Origin: Spartobacteria bacterium LR76
GTDB lineage: Bacteria; Verrucomicrobiota; Verrucomicrobiia; Chthoniobacterales; Terrimicrobiaceae
Length of the DNA stretch: 64,000 bases
NCBI GenBank assembly: GCA_003054655.1
Contig: QAYZ01000016.1
Location: 620,001-684,000 of the forward strand
Direction: 5' to 3'
Below the pieces are notes generated by a model, which ran no database searches, was not told the origin of the DNA, and saw only the letters and a program-made list of their open reading frames with translations. A program made the translations under genes and the position numbers. Positions within the stretch are counted from its first letter, which is position 1. Each line of letters opens with the position of its first letter. Of this stretch, positions 38,723-47,928 are shown piece after piece.

Positions 38723-39903
38723 TGCACTATCGTCGCTTTGGCCGTACGGAACTCCAGATGCCGGTATTTTCCTGCGGGGGGATGAGGTATCAACAGGACT
38801 GGAAGGATACGGACTTTTCCAACATCCTGCCGGAAAATCAGAAACGGCTGGTCAGTTGTATCGAGCGTTCGCTCGCCGTGGGCATCAACCACATCGAAAC
38901 GGCGAGGGGATATGGAAGCTCCGAGGTTCAGCTCGGGCAGATCCTGCCACAATTTGACCGCGACAAGCTCATCGTTCAGACCAAGGTGGCCCCGGCGGAG
39001 GAGGCTGATTTTCTCAAGACCTTCGAGACCAGCATGGACCGGCTGAAGCTGGAACACGTCGACCTGCTGTCGTTTCATGGGATCAATAATCGTGCACTAC
39101 TCGACCTGACCTTGCGCAAAGGCGGAGCGCTCGAGGTCGGTCGCCGGCTGCAAAAGGAGGGTCGTGTGCGCTTCCTGGGCTTCTCCACGCATGGGGCGTG
39201 CGATGTCATCACCGAAGCGGTGGAGACCGGGGAGTTCGATTACGTCAACCTGCACTGGTACTGGATCAACCAGGTGAACTGGCCCGCCATCGAGGCGGCG
39301 ACGCGGCACGACATGGGCGTATTCATCATCAGCCCCAATGACAAGGGCGGGAAGCTTTACGAACCCTCGGAAAAGCTGCGCAAGCTCTGCGAACCCTACT
39401 CGCCGATGATCTTCAATGATCTCTTTTGCCTGCTCCGTCCGCAGGTGCACACGCTCAGTCTGGGCGTTGCAAAGCCTGAGGACTTTGACGAGCATCTCAA
39501 GGCTCTCGAGCTTTGGCACGACGCGGAGAAGATCGTGGCGGAGGTCGGAGGACGTTTGGAAGAGGAACTCCGGGGCTCTCTTGGCTTCGATTGGATCGCC
39601 CGCTGGCAGGAGGGACTTCCGGCCTGGGAAGACGTGCCGGGAGAAGTCAATGTCTGGGAGATTCTTCGCCTGTGGAATTATGCCAAGGCTCTCGACATGA
39701 TCGAGTTTGGCAAGATGCGCTACAACCTTCTGGGCAACGGCGACCACTGGTTTCCCGGGCGCAATGCGGCCAACCTCGACGTGGCGGCCATTTCCCGCGC
39801 GGTCAAAGGCAGCCCGTTTGCCGAACGCATCCCGGGCGTGCTTGCCGAGGCGCACGAGCTCCTGTGGGACAAACCCGTGGAGCGACTGAGCAAGAGCGAC
39901 TAG
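38719..39903 (+). CDS. Aldo/keto reductase with extended C terminus
   Basis: 394 aa: an NADPH-dependent (beta/alpha)8 reductase core (RRFGRTELQMPVFSCGGMR, NHIETARGYGSSEVQLG with the catalytic Asp replaced by Glu and Tyr present, VDLLSFHGIN, GFSTHGACDVI). The C-terminal 130 residues align by eye with the ferredoxin-containing AKR branch (VWEILRLWNYAKALDM and RYNLLGNGDHWFPGRNA), but the usual 4Fe-4S Cys cluster (CxxCxYCxPC) is missing, so it has probably lost the cluster. The substrate is unknown. Overlaps the preceding methyltransferase by ATGA. Confidence 0.85.
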   Translation: MMHYRRFGRTELQMPVFSCGGMRYQQDWKDTDFSNILPENQKRLVSCIERSLAVGINHIETARGYGSSEVQLGQILPQFDRDKLIVQTKVAPAEEADFLKTFETSMDRLKLEHVDLLSFHGINNRALLDLTLRKGGALEVGRRLQKEGRVRFLGFSTHGACDVITEAVETGEFDYVNLHWYWINQVNWPAIEAATRHDMGVFIISPNDKGGKLYEPSEKLRKLCEPYSPMIFNDLFCLLRPQVHTLSLGVAKPEDFDEHLKALELWHDAEKIVAEVGGRLEEELRGSLGFDWIARWQEGLPAWEDVPGEVNVWEILRLWNYAKALDMIEFGKMRYNLLGNGDHWFPGRNAANLDVAAISRAVKGSPFAERIPGVLAEAHELLWDKPVERLSKSD

Positions 39904-39909
39904 GCTCCT

Positions 39910-40143
39910 TTACTCCAGATCCTGCGAGGTGACGGTCGTCTGTGCCCGGGAGCCGAGCTCCCTGGCGTGAGCGATGACTTCCTCGGTATCTTCGTTGAAG
40001 CGATATCCGTGGCAGTTCGGGCAGGAGGAGACCCGCATCGTCACGATGGAGTCGCAACCCTCGCAAATTTTGAAATTTGCAGCGTTTTCGATGATCTTCT
40101 TTGCGCGTTCGGCCCGCTCGGCCAAGTGCTGATCGTCTGCCAT
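39910..40143 (-). CDS. Small zinc-ribbon protein
   Basis: 77 aa from an ATG at 40143. Two CxxC pairs are seen, CEGC and CPNCHGYRF, separated by about 14 residues, which make a rubredoxin-like zinc ribbon, then an acidic helix (NEDTEEVIAHARELG). It is probably a nucleic-acid or protein-binding accessory; no partner can be named. It is divergent from the rhodanese gene 87 bp away. An upstream in-frame extension exists but lies antisense to that gene and is unlikely. Confidence 0.72.
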   Translation of the reverse strand: MADDQHLAERAERAKKIIENAANFKICEGCDSIVTMRVSSCPNCHGYRFNEDTEEVIAHARELGSRAQTTVTSQDLE

Positions 40144-40230
40144 TGTGCTCGCAGTCATACGCCAGGACATTGCCAAACTCAAGGTTTCCCTGGAGTTGCA
40201 GATGTTTCGCCCGCCGATATAGTGCGGCGC

Positions 40231-40611
40231 ATGAAATATCTCGCCGTTATTTTGTCTGTCCTGGCTCTCCTTGCTGGTTCGGTCCTGGCCTCCGACATCA
40301 GCCTGCCAGATCTCAAGAAAGCGATCGATTCCAAGAGCGTCACCCTCATCGACGTGAACGGAACCGAGAGCTACAACTCGGGCCACATCCCCGGTGCCAT
40401 TGACTTTTTCGCCTATCAGAAAGACCTCGCAGGCAAGCTCCCGGCGGACAAAAACGCCCTTGTCGTGGCCTACTGCTACAGCCCTCAATGCCCGGCTTAC
40501 AAGCTGGCGGTCGATGCGGCGGAAAAACTCGGATATACCAACGTGAAACACTTCGCTCCGGGTATCTCCGGCTGGGAGGAAGCCGGGCAGCCGACCCAAA
40601 GGGGAAACTAG
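40231..40611 (+). CDS. Exported rhodanese-like domain protein
   Basis: 126 aa: signal peptide (KYLAVILSVLALLAGSVLA) plus one rhodanese domain. The domain carries VTLIDVNGTESYNSGHIPGAIDF and the active-site loop VVAYCYSPQCPAYKLA with the catalytic Cys. Single-domain periplasmic rhodaneses handle sulfane sulfur or cyanide; the exact role is unknown. The stop overlaps the convergent PEP-CTERM protease gene end by four bases. Confidence 0.87.
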   Translation: MKYLAVILSVLALLAGSVLASDISLPDLKKAIDSKSVTLIDVNGTESYNSGHIPGAIDFFAYQKDLAGKLPADKNALVVAYCYSPQCPAYKLAVDAAEKLGYTNVKHFAPGISGWEEAGQPTQRGN

Positions 40612-41489
40612 CGGGTCCTCCGAATCCGGCGACCCGCCATTCCGGCGGAAATCGCTCCGGCGAGACTCAAGAGAGTCAGGCTGGATGGTTCCGGGACGGT
40701 AGCGAGCGTGCTCGAGATGAAGCTATAGTACGAGCTTAACTGGATAAAATAGGTGTCGCCATTGGAGTTTACGGCTTCCATGAGACCAACGAGCGACCAC
40801 GTGCCGGTCGATGAGTTATAGGCGAAGGCGGCCCCGCCCGAGTCGCCGGTTACAGCCTCGGCGGTGTTTGTCACCGTGGTACGATTGCGGCCCTGCGAGG
40901 AAACCGTTCCATAGGTGGTGGCAAAGTCCGTGGTCGTATAGGTCGACACGGCCACCTGCACGCTGGTGGACGTGACGGTGTTGAGTCCCCAGCTTTTTGC
41001 GCCCCCTCCGTATCCCACCATAACCACCTCGGTGCTGAAGCTGATTGGCGTGGAACTGCTGATGGAAAGAGTCGGCAGATCGGGCTCGGAAGAAATCTGA
41101 AACATCGTGATGTCTGCGGAACCCGAGGAGACGGCGGACCCCGCCACGATGGAGTAGGTCACACCATTCAACGTGTAGGTTCCGCTGGAGAGATCGACAT
41201 GCGCTGCGGTAATGACCCATCCGTTGCCGAGATAGACTCCTGAAGCACCTCCCACCGAGCCGACATAGTCCCAGCCCGTGATCCCGCTTTCTCCCCATCC
41301 GGTGTCCCAGTTCGACACGGTGGAACTGGTCGGTTCTGTTGTCTGGTAGGTTGTGTTGTCAACCAATACGGCTGACGCTGAACTCAGCGAGGCAAGCAAT
41401 GCGATGCCGATGAAGCCAAGCGAAAGAATGGCCCTTGGCTGGCACTTGATCCCGAGTAACGTGATGGATATGAAGGAAGGCAGCTTCAT
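40608..41489 (-). CDS. Trypsin-like serine protease with PEP-CTERM sorting signal
   Basis: 293 aa. The N terminus is a signal peptide (LSLGFIGIALLASLSSASA). The chymotrypsin-fold triad is visible: His in GWVITAAHVD, Asp in GSADITMFQI, Ser in AVTGDSGGAAF. The C-terminal tail is a PEP-CTERM signal (VPEPSSLTLLSL, a hydrophobic helix, then RRIRRTR), so the protein is handled by an EpsH/XrtA-type exosortase and probably attached to the surface or biofilm matrix. I use the ATG at 41489. It is divergent from rlmN. Confidence 0.9.
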   Translation of the reverse strand: MKLPSFISITLLGIKCQPRAILSLGFIGIALLASLSSASAVLVDNTTYQTTEPTSSTVSNWDTGWGESGITGWDYVGSVGGASGVYLGNGWVITAAHVDLSSGTYTLNGVTYSIVAGSAVSSGSADITMFQISSEPDLPTLSISSSTPISFSTEVVMVGYGGGAKSWGLNTVTSTSVQVAVSTYTTTDFATTYGTVSSQGRNRTTVTNTAEAVTGDSGGAAFAYNSSTGTWSLVGLMEAVNSNGDTYFIQLSSYYSFISSTLATVPEPSSLTLLSLAGAISAGMAGRRIRRTR

Positions 41490-41504
41490 GGCAGACGACA
41501 ACGG

Positions 41505-42623
41505 TTGAACCATCCCGTCTGGGCAAAGTTGCAAAAAATTTTATTCGTGGACTTTCTCTCACTCACTCAGGACGAACTCGGAGCCGAACTCGAAAAGCTC
41601 GGCGAACCGCGCTATCGCAGCGGGCAGCTCTGCTCGTGGGTCTATGGCCGCCGGGTGGGGGAGTTTGCCGGGATGACCAATCTTCCAGCGGCATTGCGGG
41701 AAAAGTTTTCCTCCCGGTTTTCCCTACGCCCCCTGATGAAGGTCCGCGAAACGGGATCGAAGGATACCACCCGGAAGTTCCTCTTTCAGCTTGAGGACCA
41801 GCAACTGATCGAAACGGTGCTCATCCCGGCCTCTCCGGCGCTGTATGGAGAACGAGCGGATCGACGAACCATCTGCATCTCCAGCCAGGTGGGATGCGCC
41901 TATGGCTGCCGATTCTGCGCCAGCGGCCTTGACGGCTGGAAACGCAACCTCACCGCCGGGGAGATCGTGGCTCAGTTTCTTGCGGTCGAGGAAATCAGCG
42001 GGGAGAAGATTAACAACATCGTCTTCATGGGGATGGGCGAGCCATTTGCCAATTACGATAACCTGCTGCAAGCCATTCAGATCATCAACGCTCCCTGGGG
42101 CCTCGGCCTGGGTGCCCGTCATATCACGGTCTCGACCAGCGGACTGGTGCCTCGCATCAGGGACTTCGCCGACCAGCCGCTCCAGATCCGCCTGGCCATT
42201 TCCCTGCACGGCGCGACCGACGAAGTGCGGAGCCGGATCATGCCGGTCAACCGTAAATATCCCGTGGCCGAGCTCATGGAGGCCTGCGAGTACTTTTCCG
42301 CCCGCAAAAAGCAGCACATCACCTTTGAGTATATCCTGATCCAAGGGGTGAACGACATGCCCGAGCAGGCCTATGAGCTGGCCCGGCATGCCCGCCGGTT
42401 TCAGGCCAAGATCAACCTCATCCCGTACAATTCCGTCGAGGGGCTGGAATGGGAGCGTCCGGATGTGCCGACCCAGGAGCGATTTCTCGGGATACTTCAC
42501 GATAGAGGAGCATCTGCCACCCTGCGTCGGGAGAAGGGACACGATATCGCCGCAGCCTGCGGCCAGTTGCGGCTGCAGGCGGAGCGCAAGAAATCCTTTG
42601 CACCCGAGGGAAGCGTGGAGTAA
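41505..42623 (+). CDS. rlmN: 23S rRNA/tRNA adenine-C2 methyltransferase, radical SAM
   Basis: Radical-SAM enzyme of up to 372 aa that methylates A2503 of 23S rRNA and A37 of tRNAs. The cluster motif is SQVGCAYGCRFCASG (CxxxCxxC), followed by GMGEPFANYDNL and VSTSGLVP. Two starts are possible, TTG at 41505 and GTG at 41547; neither has a clear ribosome site, and both give the family N terminus (FLSLTQDELGAEL). The two catalytic Cys required for the RlmN mechanism are expected in the C-terminal region and at AACGQLR (Cys355). Confidence 0.94.
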   Translation: MNHPVWAKLQKILFVDFLSLTQDELGAELEKLGEPRYRSGQLCSWVYGRRVGEFAGMTNLPAALREKFSSRFSLRPLMKVRETGSKDTTRKFLFQLEDQQLIETVLIPASPALYGERADRRTICISSQVGCAYGCRFCASGLDGWKRNLTAGEIVAQFLAVEEISGEKINNIVFMGMGEPFANYDNLLQAIQIINAPWGLGLGARHITVSTSGLVPRIRDFADQPLQIRLAISLHGATDEVRSRIMPVNRKYPVAELMEACEYFSARKKQHITFEYILIQGVNDMPEQAYELARHARRFQAKINLIPYNSVEGLEWERPDVPTQERFLGILHDRGASATLRREKGHDIAAACGQLRLQAERKKSFAPEGSVE

Positions 42624-42633
42624 GGAAAATCCA

Positions 42634-43287
42634 ATGGCTGACGACGATTTCGACGAAACGCCTGAGGTCTGGGATGAGTACCAGTGGGAGCGCTTTCTCC
42701 AGCAGCAGGATAGAAACACCGAAAAATATTTCGGCCTGCTCGAAAAGTATATCGATCATCCCGAGCGCGACAATATCATCGCCCGTGAGATGGGATGGGA
42801 GTCCCATGACGAGGACGACGAGGTATGCTGGGAGGAAGTCTCCGAGGAGTTCTGTGATGAACAGGACGGCGAGCAGTCCGAAGCCTCTGATGAGGATTTT
42901 GACGAATTCTCCAAGTCGCCGATCTATCAGGACACGTTGAAGCTCCACACGTGGATCAACAGTTGGATGGATCGCGACGGTAGTCTCAAGGATGACGCCG
43001 AAGCCATCCGCCTGGCCACCCGCTCCGCGGTCTGTGGTGCGAAGCTCGCTGCGGCACTCTGCGGTGATGAGTACACGGAGATCGGCATGACCATCGCCTA
43101 TCTGAAGCGGGGGCTCAAGGCCGCCAACGACGCTCTCGACGCTGCCGCCAAACTCGTCGACCTCGGCAAAATGACGCCGCGCCAGCGCACGTCCGTGAAT
43201 CGTCTTTTATTCCGCGTCCGGGATCGCATCGTTGACCTGATGAGCGAGTATCGGGCGGAATGGCGCAAGCGCTACGGCGCATCCTAG
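42634..43287 (+). CDS. Acidic protein of unknown function
   Basis: 217 aa from an ATG with a TAAGGA ribosome site, 10 bases after rlmN. The N-terminal half is strongly acidic (Glu/Asp runs such as DEDFDEFSKS and WESHDEDDE). The C-terminal half is helical and basic with YLKRGLKAANDALDAAAKL, ending KRYGAS. No conserved domain is recognised and no signal peptide is seen. Location after rlmN on the same strand suggests co-transcription. It may be lineage-specific; the function is unknown. Confidence 0.65.
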   Translation: MADDDFDETPEVWDEYQWERFLQQQDRNTEKYFGLLEKYIDHPERDNIIAREMGWESHDEDDEVCWEEVSEEFCDEQDGEQSEASDEDFDEFSKSPIYQDTLKLHTWINSWMDRDGSLKDDAEAIRLATRSAVCGAKLAAALCGDEYTEIGMTIAYLKRGLKAANDALDAAAKLVDLGKMTPRQRTSVNRLLFRVRDRIVDLMSEYRAEWRKRYGAS

Positions 43288-43293
43288 TCCGCT

Positions 43294-43512
43294 GTGTCGA
43301 TCCGTACCCTCGTGGTCGCCGGTGTGGCGTGTCTCCTCGCTGCGGCCTTTTTCATGGCGGTATTCCTTCCTCGGGAGTTTTCCACGCTTCCCGCATCGTC
43401 TTTTCGCACCAAGGTGCTTTCCTCAGCGTCGGGCAGGGACGGAGTCACCGTCAAGGTCAGGACGGATGATTCTCCAGATGCCGTGATTGTGGAATGGGGA
43501 GTCTCGAAATGA
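43294..43512 (+). CDS. Small single-pass membrane protein
   Basis: 72 aa from a GTG: a strongly hydrophobic N-terminal segment (TLVVAGVACLLAAAFFMAVF) and a short polar domain (ASGRDGVTVKVRTDDSPDAVI). It follows the acidic protein by six bases and its stop overlaps the next gene (ATGA), so the three look like one operon. Nothing else is known; a membrane anchor or small periplasmic protein is the only supportable description. Confidence 0.55.
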   Translation: MSIRTLVVAGVACLLAAAFFMAVFLPREFSTLPASSFRTKVLSSASGRDGVTVKVRTDDSPDAVIVEWGVSK

Positions 43513-43928
43513 GGAAGCTCCTCGCGGTTTGTCTGTTGCTGTCACTCGGCAGCTTGTACGCCGATGGAGATATTCTCTGGGTGGCGTCGGCTCGGGCGGA
43601 AAAGGAGGGCAGGACGGCCTCTTCTCTGCAGGAGGTGCTCCCGGCGGTGGAAAAGGATTTGGGATGGAAGTCCCTTAAGCTCGAGAAGGAGAAGAAATGG
43701 AACATCTCAGTGGGAGGGGAGAATACCTTCCAGTTTGAGAACGGATACACGCTGCGAGTTGGCTGCGAATCGATGGATGCCAGCCGGTACGTGTTTTCCG
43801 TGGCGTTGTCCGATCCCCAAGGCTTCCTGCTCACGACGAAAGTCGAGGCGGCCAAGCGCGTACCGCTGATCCTGGCCGGACCTGAGGAGGACGGCCGCCG
43901 CCAGATCCTTGTCGTCCTCGTCCGCTAG
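43509..43928 (+). CDS. Small exported protein of unknown function
   Basis: 139 aa with a signal peptide (RKLLAVCLLLSLGSLYA) and a mature domain of about 120 residues rich in beta strands (GENTFQFENGYTLRVG; YVFSVALSDPQG). The ATG at 43509 overlaps the preceding stop by four bases; an in-frame ATG at 43494 is less likely. No family is recognised. It is convergent with the YkgJ-family gene 10 bases downstream. Confidence 0.6.
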   Translation: MRKLLAVCLLLSLGSLYADGDILWVASARAEKEGRTASSLQEVLPAVEKDLGWKSLKLEKEKKWNISVGGENTFQFENGYTLRVGCESMDASRYVFSVALSDPQGFLLTTKVEAAKRVPLILAGPEEDGRRQILVVLVR

Positions 43929-43938
43929 GGGGGAGGCG

Positions 43939-44490
43939 CTAATTGATCTCGCGCAGGCCTTCGCGCACGGCGGCAGGCAAACCGGAGACTCCCCAGCCGC
44001 CGAGTTCGGCGTCGATTTTCTCAAGACGGCGAATAAGGTCGATCACCTCGGCTCGGGCGTATGGCCCCCCTGCGCCGGAGCAAAAGTGTGTGCGGCAGGC
44101 GAAGGGGCGATCCTTGTAGATGATGCAGCGCCCGGTCTGGGGATGAAGCATGGGGCAGGCTCCATCCTCGCGTTCCGGCAGCTTCGTTCGCCCGGCTGCG
44201 CGCAGGGCCTTGGCCGCCACCAGGGCTTCACCTTTGGTCAGGAAAGGGACGATGCCGGTCAGCTTGAACTGGCAGCACTCGGTCTGCAGCGTGCAGTTTC
44301 GCTCGATTGGTCGAGCCGCCAGATCGGCATAGACCTTGCGGACGTCTTCGATGGCCTGGAGATGGAATGGGTCGCCTCGGCGAGCAGGTTTCACGGGAAT
44401 TAAAAAATGGGTTGTTGGCGGCTCGCGGGAATGACACAGCTCTCCCGGATGGGCGGCGAAAGCCTTATTATCGCCGCTTTCGCGAAACAA
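43939..44490 (-). CDS. YkgJ-family Cys-cluster protein (putative Fe-S/zinc binding)
   Basis: 183 aa with the Cys pattern of the CxxCxxCC/YkgJ family: RNCTLQTECCQF, then GACPMLHPQTGRCIIYKDRPFACRTHFC. These Cys and the His-Pro-Gln segment are expected to bind an Fe-S cluster or zinc; biochemical function is not established for this family. Start codon uncertain: the first 30 residues are weakly conserved-looking, and a GTG at 44394 would give a shorter protein starting before KPARRGDPF. Confidence 0.78.
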   Translation of the reverse strand: MFRESGDNKAFAAHPGELCHSREPPTTHFLIPVKPARRGDPFHLQAIEDVRKVYADLAARPIERNCTLQTECCQFKLTGIVPFLTKGEALVAAKALRAAGRTKLPEREDGACPMLHPQTGRCIIYKDRPFACRTHFCSGAGGPYARAEVIDLIRRLEKIDAELGGWGVSGLPAAVREGLREIN

Positions 44491-44567
44491 GCAACAACAT
44501 CGCTAGAATGGCGCAGGGCTTCATATCCATGCTGGCCCGGAACTGAGATTCCGGCTATCGAGAAAGA

Positions 44568-46058
44568 ATGGGTGAGAAAATCGAACCGAGTACCCAGGGA
44601 GTTTCTCGCCGAAGTATCTTGAAGTCGGCAGCGGGTTTCGGGGCATTGCTGGCGGCGGGCGAGATGGCTGCCGGGGCGAGAGCGAAGGCGAGCGATGTCC
44701 AGCCTGCCGAGCGGCAGTCTGTTATTGTTCTCGGTGCAGGCATGTCCGGTCTGGTCGCCGGACTTTTGCTCCATCGAGCCGGGCATGATGTCACGATCCT
44801 GGAATATCAAAACCGGGTGGGGGGCCGCATCTGGTCACAGACCATGAGGAACGGGCTGATCGCAGAACATGGTGCCGGGCATTTCAAGTCCAACATGCCT
44901 CATGTTTTTGATCTGATCTCCCGGCATAAGCTTCCGCTGGTGAGCCTGAACGCACCGCTTACCCGCTATCAGGTAGACGGAAAGACGGCCGACTCGGCCT
45001 CCCTTTTCTCCTGGCCCTGGGACCTCAATGCCATCGAGCGGAGAGTCGGCGTGCCAACGGCGGTCATTCGATATTTTCTTGCGCATGGCTTCAATATGCA
45101 CTCCGTGTTAGCGGATTCCTGGCCCAGCGAGGAGATATTCCGGCGACTGGACGGGATAACCATCGGTGAGCTCCTCAAAACGGCTGGGGCATCCGACGCG
45201 TTTATCCAGATTTTCCAGGCCCATATCGGCGAGGGCGGGGTGAATATCGGGGCCTTGTCTGGACTGCCCAATCTCGCCTTCCATCTCAGCAACGAAAACA
45301 GCTATCGCATCGCGGACGGAAACCAAAAACTCCCGGCCGCGCTCGCGGCCTTGCTCGGGGATAGGATCATCCTGGAGGCAGTGGTGAGGCGGGTGGCTCA
45401 GCGCGGAGGAAAGACGGAGGTTTCCACGGCTGACGGAAAGACGTTCCGCGCGGACCGCGTTGTCTGCACGATACCGCCGACTGTCCTGAATGAAGTCGAC
45501 TTTCAACCGGCACTTTCCGAGGCCAAGTTGAAGTCGATCAGCCAGATGATCTGGGCAAAGACGCTCAAGGTTTTTGTGCAGACTCGCACTCCGTCATGGA
45601 TGAAGCGGCAGGTCTATGGATGGCCCATGGTGGGAAGCGACCGATCGTGGCAGCGGGCTTTCGACGTTTCAGACAATCAGGCTGCCGGAGGTCTCGGGAC
45701 TGTTTTCTTTAGCCTCGAGGGAGGCGCGGAGGAATCGTTTGTCGCTCTGCCTAAGTCCCGGCGCGCCACCGCTGTTATCGAGGCCTTTCAGACGGATAAT
45801 CCGGACCTGTTTGACGAGGTGCTCGCCTCCGAAAGCTTTTATTGGGGGGATGAACCCTGGATTCGTGCGTCGCTTGGTGGGCCGGGAGTCCGGCAAGGGT
45901 GGATGTACCAGGAATGGGCCAAACCTGAGGGGTGCATCCATTTTGCAGGCGACTGGACCACCTGCAAGCGTGGCTGGACGGAGGGTGCCATCATCAGCGG
46001 TATCCGGGCAGCGAGGCAAATCGACCCGGCTGCCTCCTGGGAGAGCCTGGGCGCGTAG
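44568..46058 (+). CDS. Tat-exported flavin amine oxidase
   Basis: 496 aa FAD enzyme. The N terminus carries a twin-arginine motif (SRRSILK) followed by a hydrophobic region, so it is exported folded. The mature part has the dinucleotide fold [21 protein letters not shown], the [12 protein letters not shown] loop of the monoamine oxidase/L-amino acid oxidase/polyamine oxidase family, and the C-terminal [25 protein letters not shown]-binding end. Substrate is not readable; the family includes amine and amino acid oxidases and phytoene-desaturase-like enzymes. Monocistronic. Confidence 0.88.
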   Translation: MGEKIEPSTQGVSRRSILKSAAGFGALLAAGEMAAGARAKASDVQPAERQSVIVLGAGMSGLVAGLLLHRAGHDVTILEYQNRVGGRIWSQTMRNGLIAEHGAGHFKSNMPHVFDLISRHKLPLVSLNAPLTRYQVDGKTADSASLFSWPWDLNAIERRVGVPTAVIRYFLAHGFNMHSVLADSWPSEEIFRRLDGITIGELLKTAGASDAFIQIFQAHIGEGGVNIGALSGLPNLAFHLSNENSYRIADGNQKLPAALAALLGDRIILEAVVRRVAQRGGKTEVSTADGKTFRADRVVCTIPPTVLNEVDFQPALSEAKLKSISQMIWAKTLKVFVQTRTPSWMKRQVYGWPMVGSDRSWQRAFDVSDNQAAGGLGTVFFSLEGGAEESFVALPKSRRATAVIEAFQTDNPDLFDEVLASESFYWGDEPWIRASLGGPGVRQGWMYQEWAKPEGCIHFAGDWTTCKRGWTEGAIISGIRAARQIDPAASWESLGA

Positions 46059-46125
46059 GAGACGCCCGAGTCCTGGACGAAAAAATCGCTTCTAGAGGGA
46101 AGCCGGATGACTAGAATCTCCCGAG

Positions 46126-46674
46126 ATGCGAGCCGATAAATGGACACGAGCTTTGGCCAGGGTCCTGGATCGAATCCGGCTCGGACCCCGTCGGAAAGCG
46201 AGGAGATTCGATAACTGGGAGATCGTTCCGAGACTCCCGGAAGCGCTGGAAGACCATGATGCGGAACCCCTCGAAACTCCGCGCAGCCGCAATCTGCCTG
46301 TCCTCCTTCTTCTCACTGGCGCTCTCGTTTGGTTGATCGTCCAGCCGCCGGTGTTCTTTCCGAAGCCAGAAGAGTCCCTGGACAAGCCGCTCGCCCTGTC
46401 TCCGGTCAGCCCGCCTCCGGTTGATTCTGCTGCATTAACACCGCAGGAGACAAGAGATGTTTCTGTTCCCTCGGCCATCAGCGCTGTCCCGGCTCCGAGT
46501 TCCGTGTCGCCCGCTCCCATCCCCTCGGCCACGCCTGGCGCGAGTGTCGTGACGGTGCATCCCAAGGTACGTGCGCGGGAAGCAAAGGTCGTCGTGGGAG
46601 ATGATGATTCCGATCGCTTCAAGGTGATGCCCGATCCGGAGACTCCTCCATCTGCCGCAACCAGCCAGCCATAG
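46126..46674 (+). CDS. Single-pass membrane protein, Pro/Ser-rich, unknown function
   Basis: 182 aa: a basic N terminus (DRIRLGPRRKARRF), an acidic linker, one membrane segment (NLPVLLLLTGALVWLIV at about 55-72) and a Pro/Ser/Val-rich tail (SVSPAPIPSATPG). The pattern suggests a membrane-anchored protein with an extended periplasmic linker of TonB or septal-protein type, but no C-terminal domain is seen. It sits before the tRNA on the opposite strand. Confidence 0.5.
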   Translation: MRADKWTRALARVLDRIRLGPRRKARRFDNWEIVPRLPEALEDHDAEPLETPRSRNLPVLLLLTGALVWLIVQPPVFFPKPEESLDKPLALSPVSPPPVDSAALTPQETRDVSVPSAISAVPAPSSVSPAPIPSATPGASVVTVHPKVRAREAKVVVGDDDSDRFKVMPDPETPPSAATSQP

Positions 46675-46698
46675 GCATCCACCTGACAGGCTAAAGAT

Positions 46699-46772
46699 TG
46701 GCTACCCGGCATGGATTCGAACCATGAATAAAGGCTCCAAAGGCCTCTGTGTTACCGTTACACCACCGGGTA
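46699..46772 (-). tRNA. tRNA-Gln (anticodon UUG)
   Basis: Read on the minus strand it folds completely: 7-bp acceptor stem TACCCGG/CCGGGTA with the weak U1-A72 pair typical of tRNA-Gln, D stem GTGT/ACAC, anticodon stem GAGGC/GCCTT around loop CTTTGGA (anticodon TTG, U33 present), T arm CATGG TTCGAAT CCATG, then G plus encoded CCA. Its 74 bases are canonical. Confidence 0.96.
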
Positions 46773-46822
46773 AGGAGCGGGACAATATGGGTGTTTATCG
46801 CCCCTAAAGCAACGGAATTCCG

Positions 46823-47923
46823 CTAACGAATCAGGCCCCAGCGCTTGCTGAACGGCCAGTAAACAAAGAGTCCGCGCCCCGCAATATTCTGCTCGGGTAC
46901 CGGCCCCCAGAAGCGGCTGTCACTGCTGTGGTAGCTGTTATCGCCAAGGGCGAAATAGGACTTCGCAGGGACGCGAAACGTGCTGTCGGCTGTGGTCAGA
47001 TAGTCGGCTTGGGCAAAGTTAGAATATCCCTGATACCCGTCCTTTGCGGCGATCACGCGTTGGAACACCCACTCACTAGGCAGCGCTCCATTGATGAAAA
47101 GCTGCGGCGCAGCGATGCGCAGAGTGTCTCCCGGCATGCCTGCGAGACGCTTGATGTAATGCTGAGAGTCAATTCCAGCAGGCATCCGGATACCGGTTAT
47201 CCCCTTGGTCTTGAAGACGAAGACATTGCCCCGCTGCGGCGGGAGGAAGTTGTACGACATCTTGTCCACAAAGACCTGATCGCCGGTATCGACATACCCT
47301 CGCACGATCGGCTCGCCTTTGCGGAGCAGCTTTTGCTCCGAGATGCCAAAAGAGCTCCGCAGCGTCACCTCGGGTGCAAATACTGTATAGCGGCTGTTTT
47401 CGCCGATGATGTCGGTGAAGGTGAAGAAGTTCAGGTAAGTCTTCTCCCTGATCGCCAGGATGATGTCATCACTCTTGGCCACCTCGTTGAAATACGAGCG
47501 GCCAAGCCAGACGAATTCAAACGCCCGCTGCAGGATATTCGGCGGGGGATCTTTTTGCGGAGCGGCCACGATGCCGTAAAGGGTCGGCTGCATGGAGCCA
47601 GTCGGGATCTTGAACGGCTGGAGAAAATACGCGCGTACACCTGCCGCGATGACGATCGCAACGACAAACACCTCGACGTTCTCACGCCAGCCGGCGTCTT
47701 TCATCGGAGGGACGATCCTGCCGACCTGCTTGTCGATGCGCTCGATGACCTTGCCGATTTCCTCGCGTTTGCGCGTCTTCAAGGCTGCCGTCATCGCCGC
47801 CTCAAGCTCGCGCAGCGTATCGAGGTCGGCGGGGGCAAGGATGTCCTCCTTGTAATGGATGAGACGCCTGACCGCGTGGCGGTAGTGTTTGCCTTCCTTG
47901 ATGTGCCGCGGTGTGAAGAACAT
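46823..47923 (-). CDS. lepB: Signal peptidase I
   Basis: Membrane serine protease that removes Sec/Tat signal peptides, 366 aa (longer than E. coli LepB, 324 aa). Box B has the catalytic Ser in IPTGSMQPTL, the catalytic Lys is in YIKRLAGMPGD, and box E is GDNSYHSSDSRFWGPVP. A cytoplasmic N-terminal helical region of about 90 residues (HYKEDILAPADLDTLRELE) precedes the single clear membrane segment (VEVFVVAIVIAAGVRAYFL). It sits just downstream of lepA (5-base gap), the usual lepA-lepB operon. Confidence 0.95.
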   Translation of the reverse strand: MFFTPRHIKEGKHYRHAVRRLIHYKEDILAPADLDTLRELEAAMTAALKTRKREEIGKVIERIDKQVGRIVPPMKDAGWRENVEVFVVAIVIAAGVRAYFLQPFKIPTGSMQPTLYGIVAAPQKDPPPNILQRAFEFVWLGRSYFNEVAKSDDIILAIREKTYLNFFTFTDIIGENSRYTVFAPEVTLRSSFGISEQKLLRKGEPIVRGYVDTGDQVFVDKMSYNFLPPQRGNVFVFKTKGITGIRMPAGIDSQHYIKRLAGMPGDTLRIAAPQLFINGALPSEWVFQRVIAAKDGYQGYSNFAQADYLTTADSTFRVPAKSYFALGDNSYHSSDSRFWGPVPEQNIAGRGLFVYWPFSKRWGLIR

Positions 47924-47928
47924 AAAAA

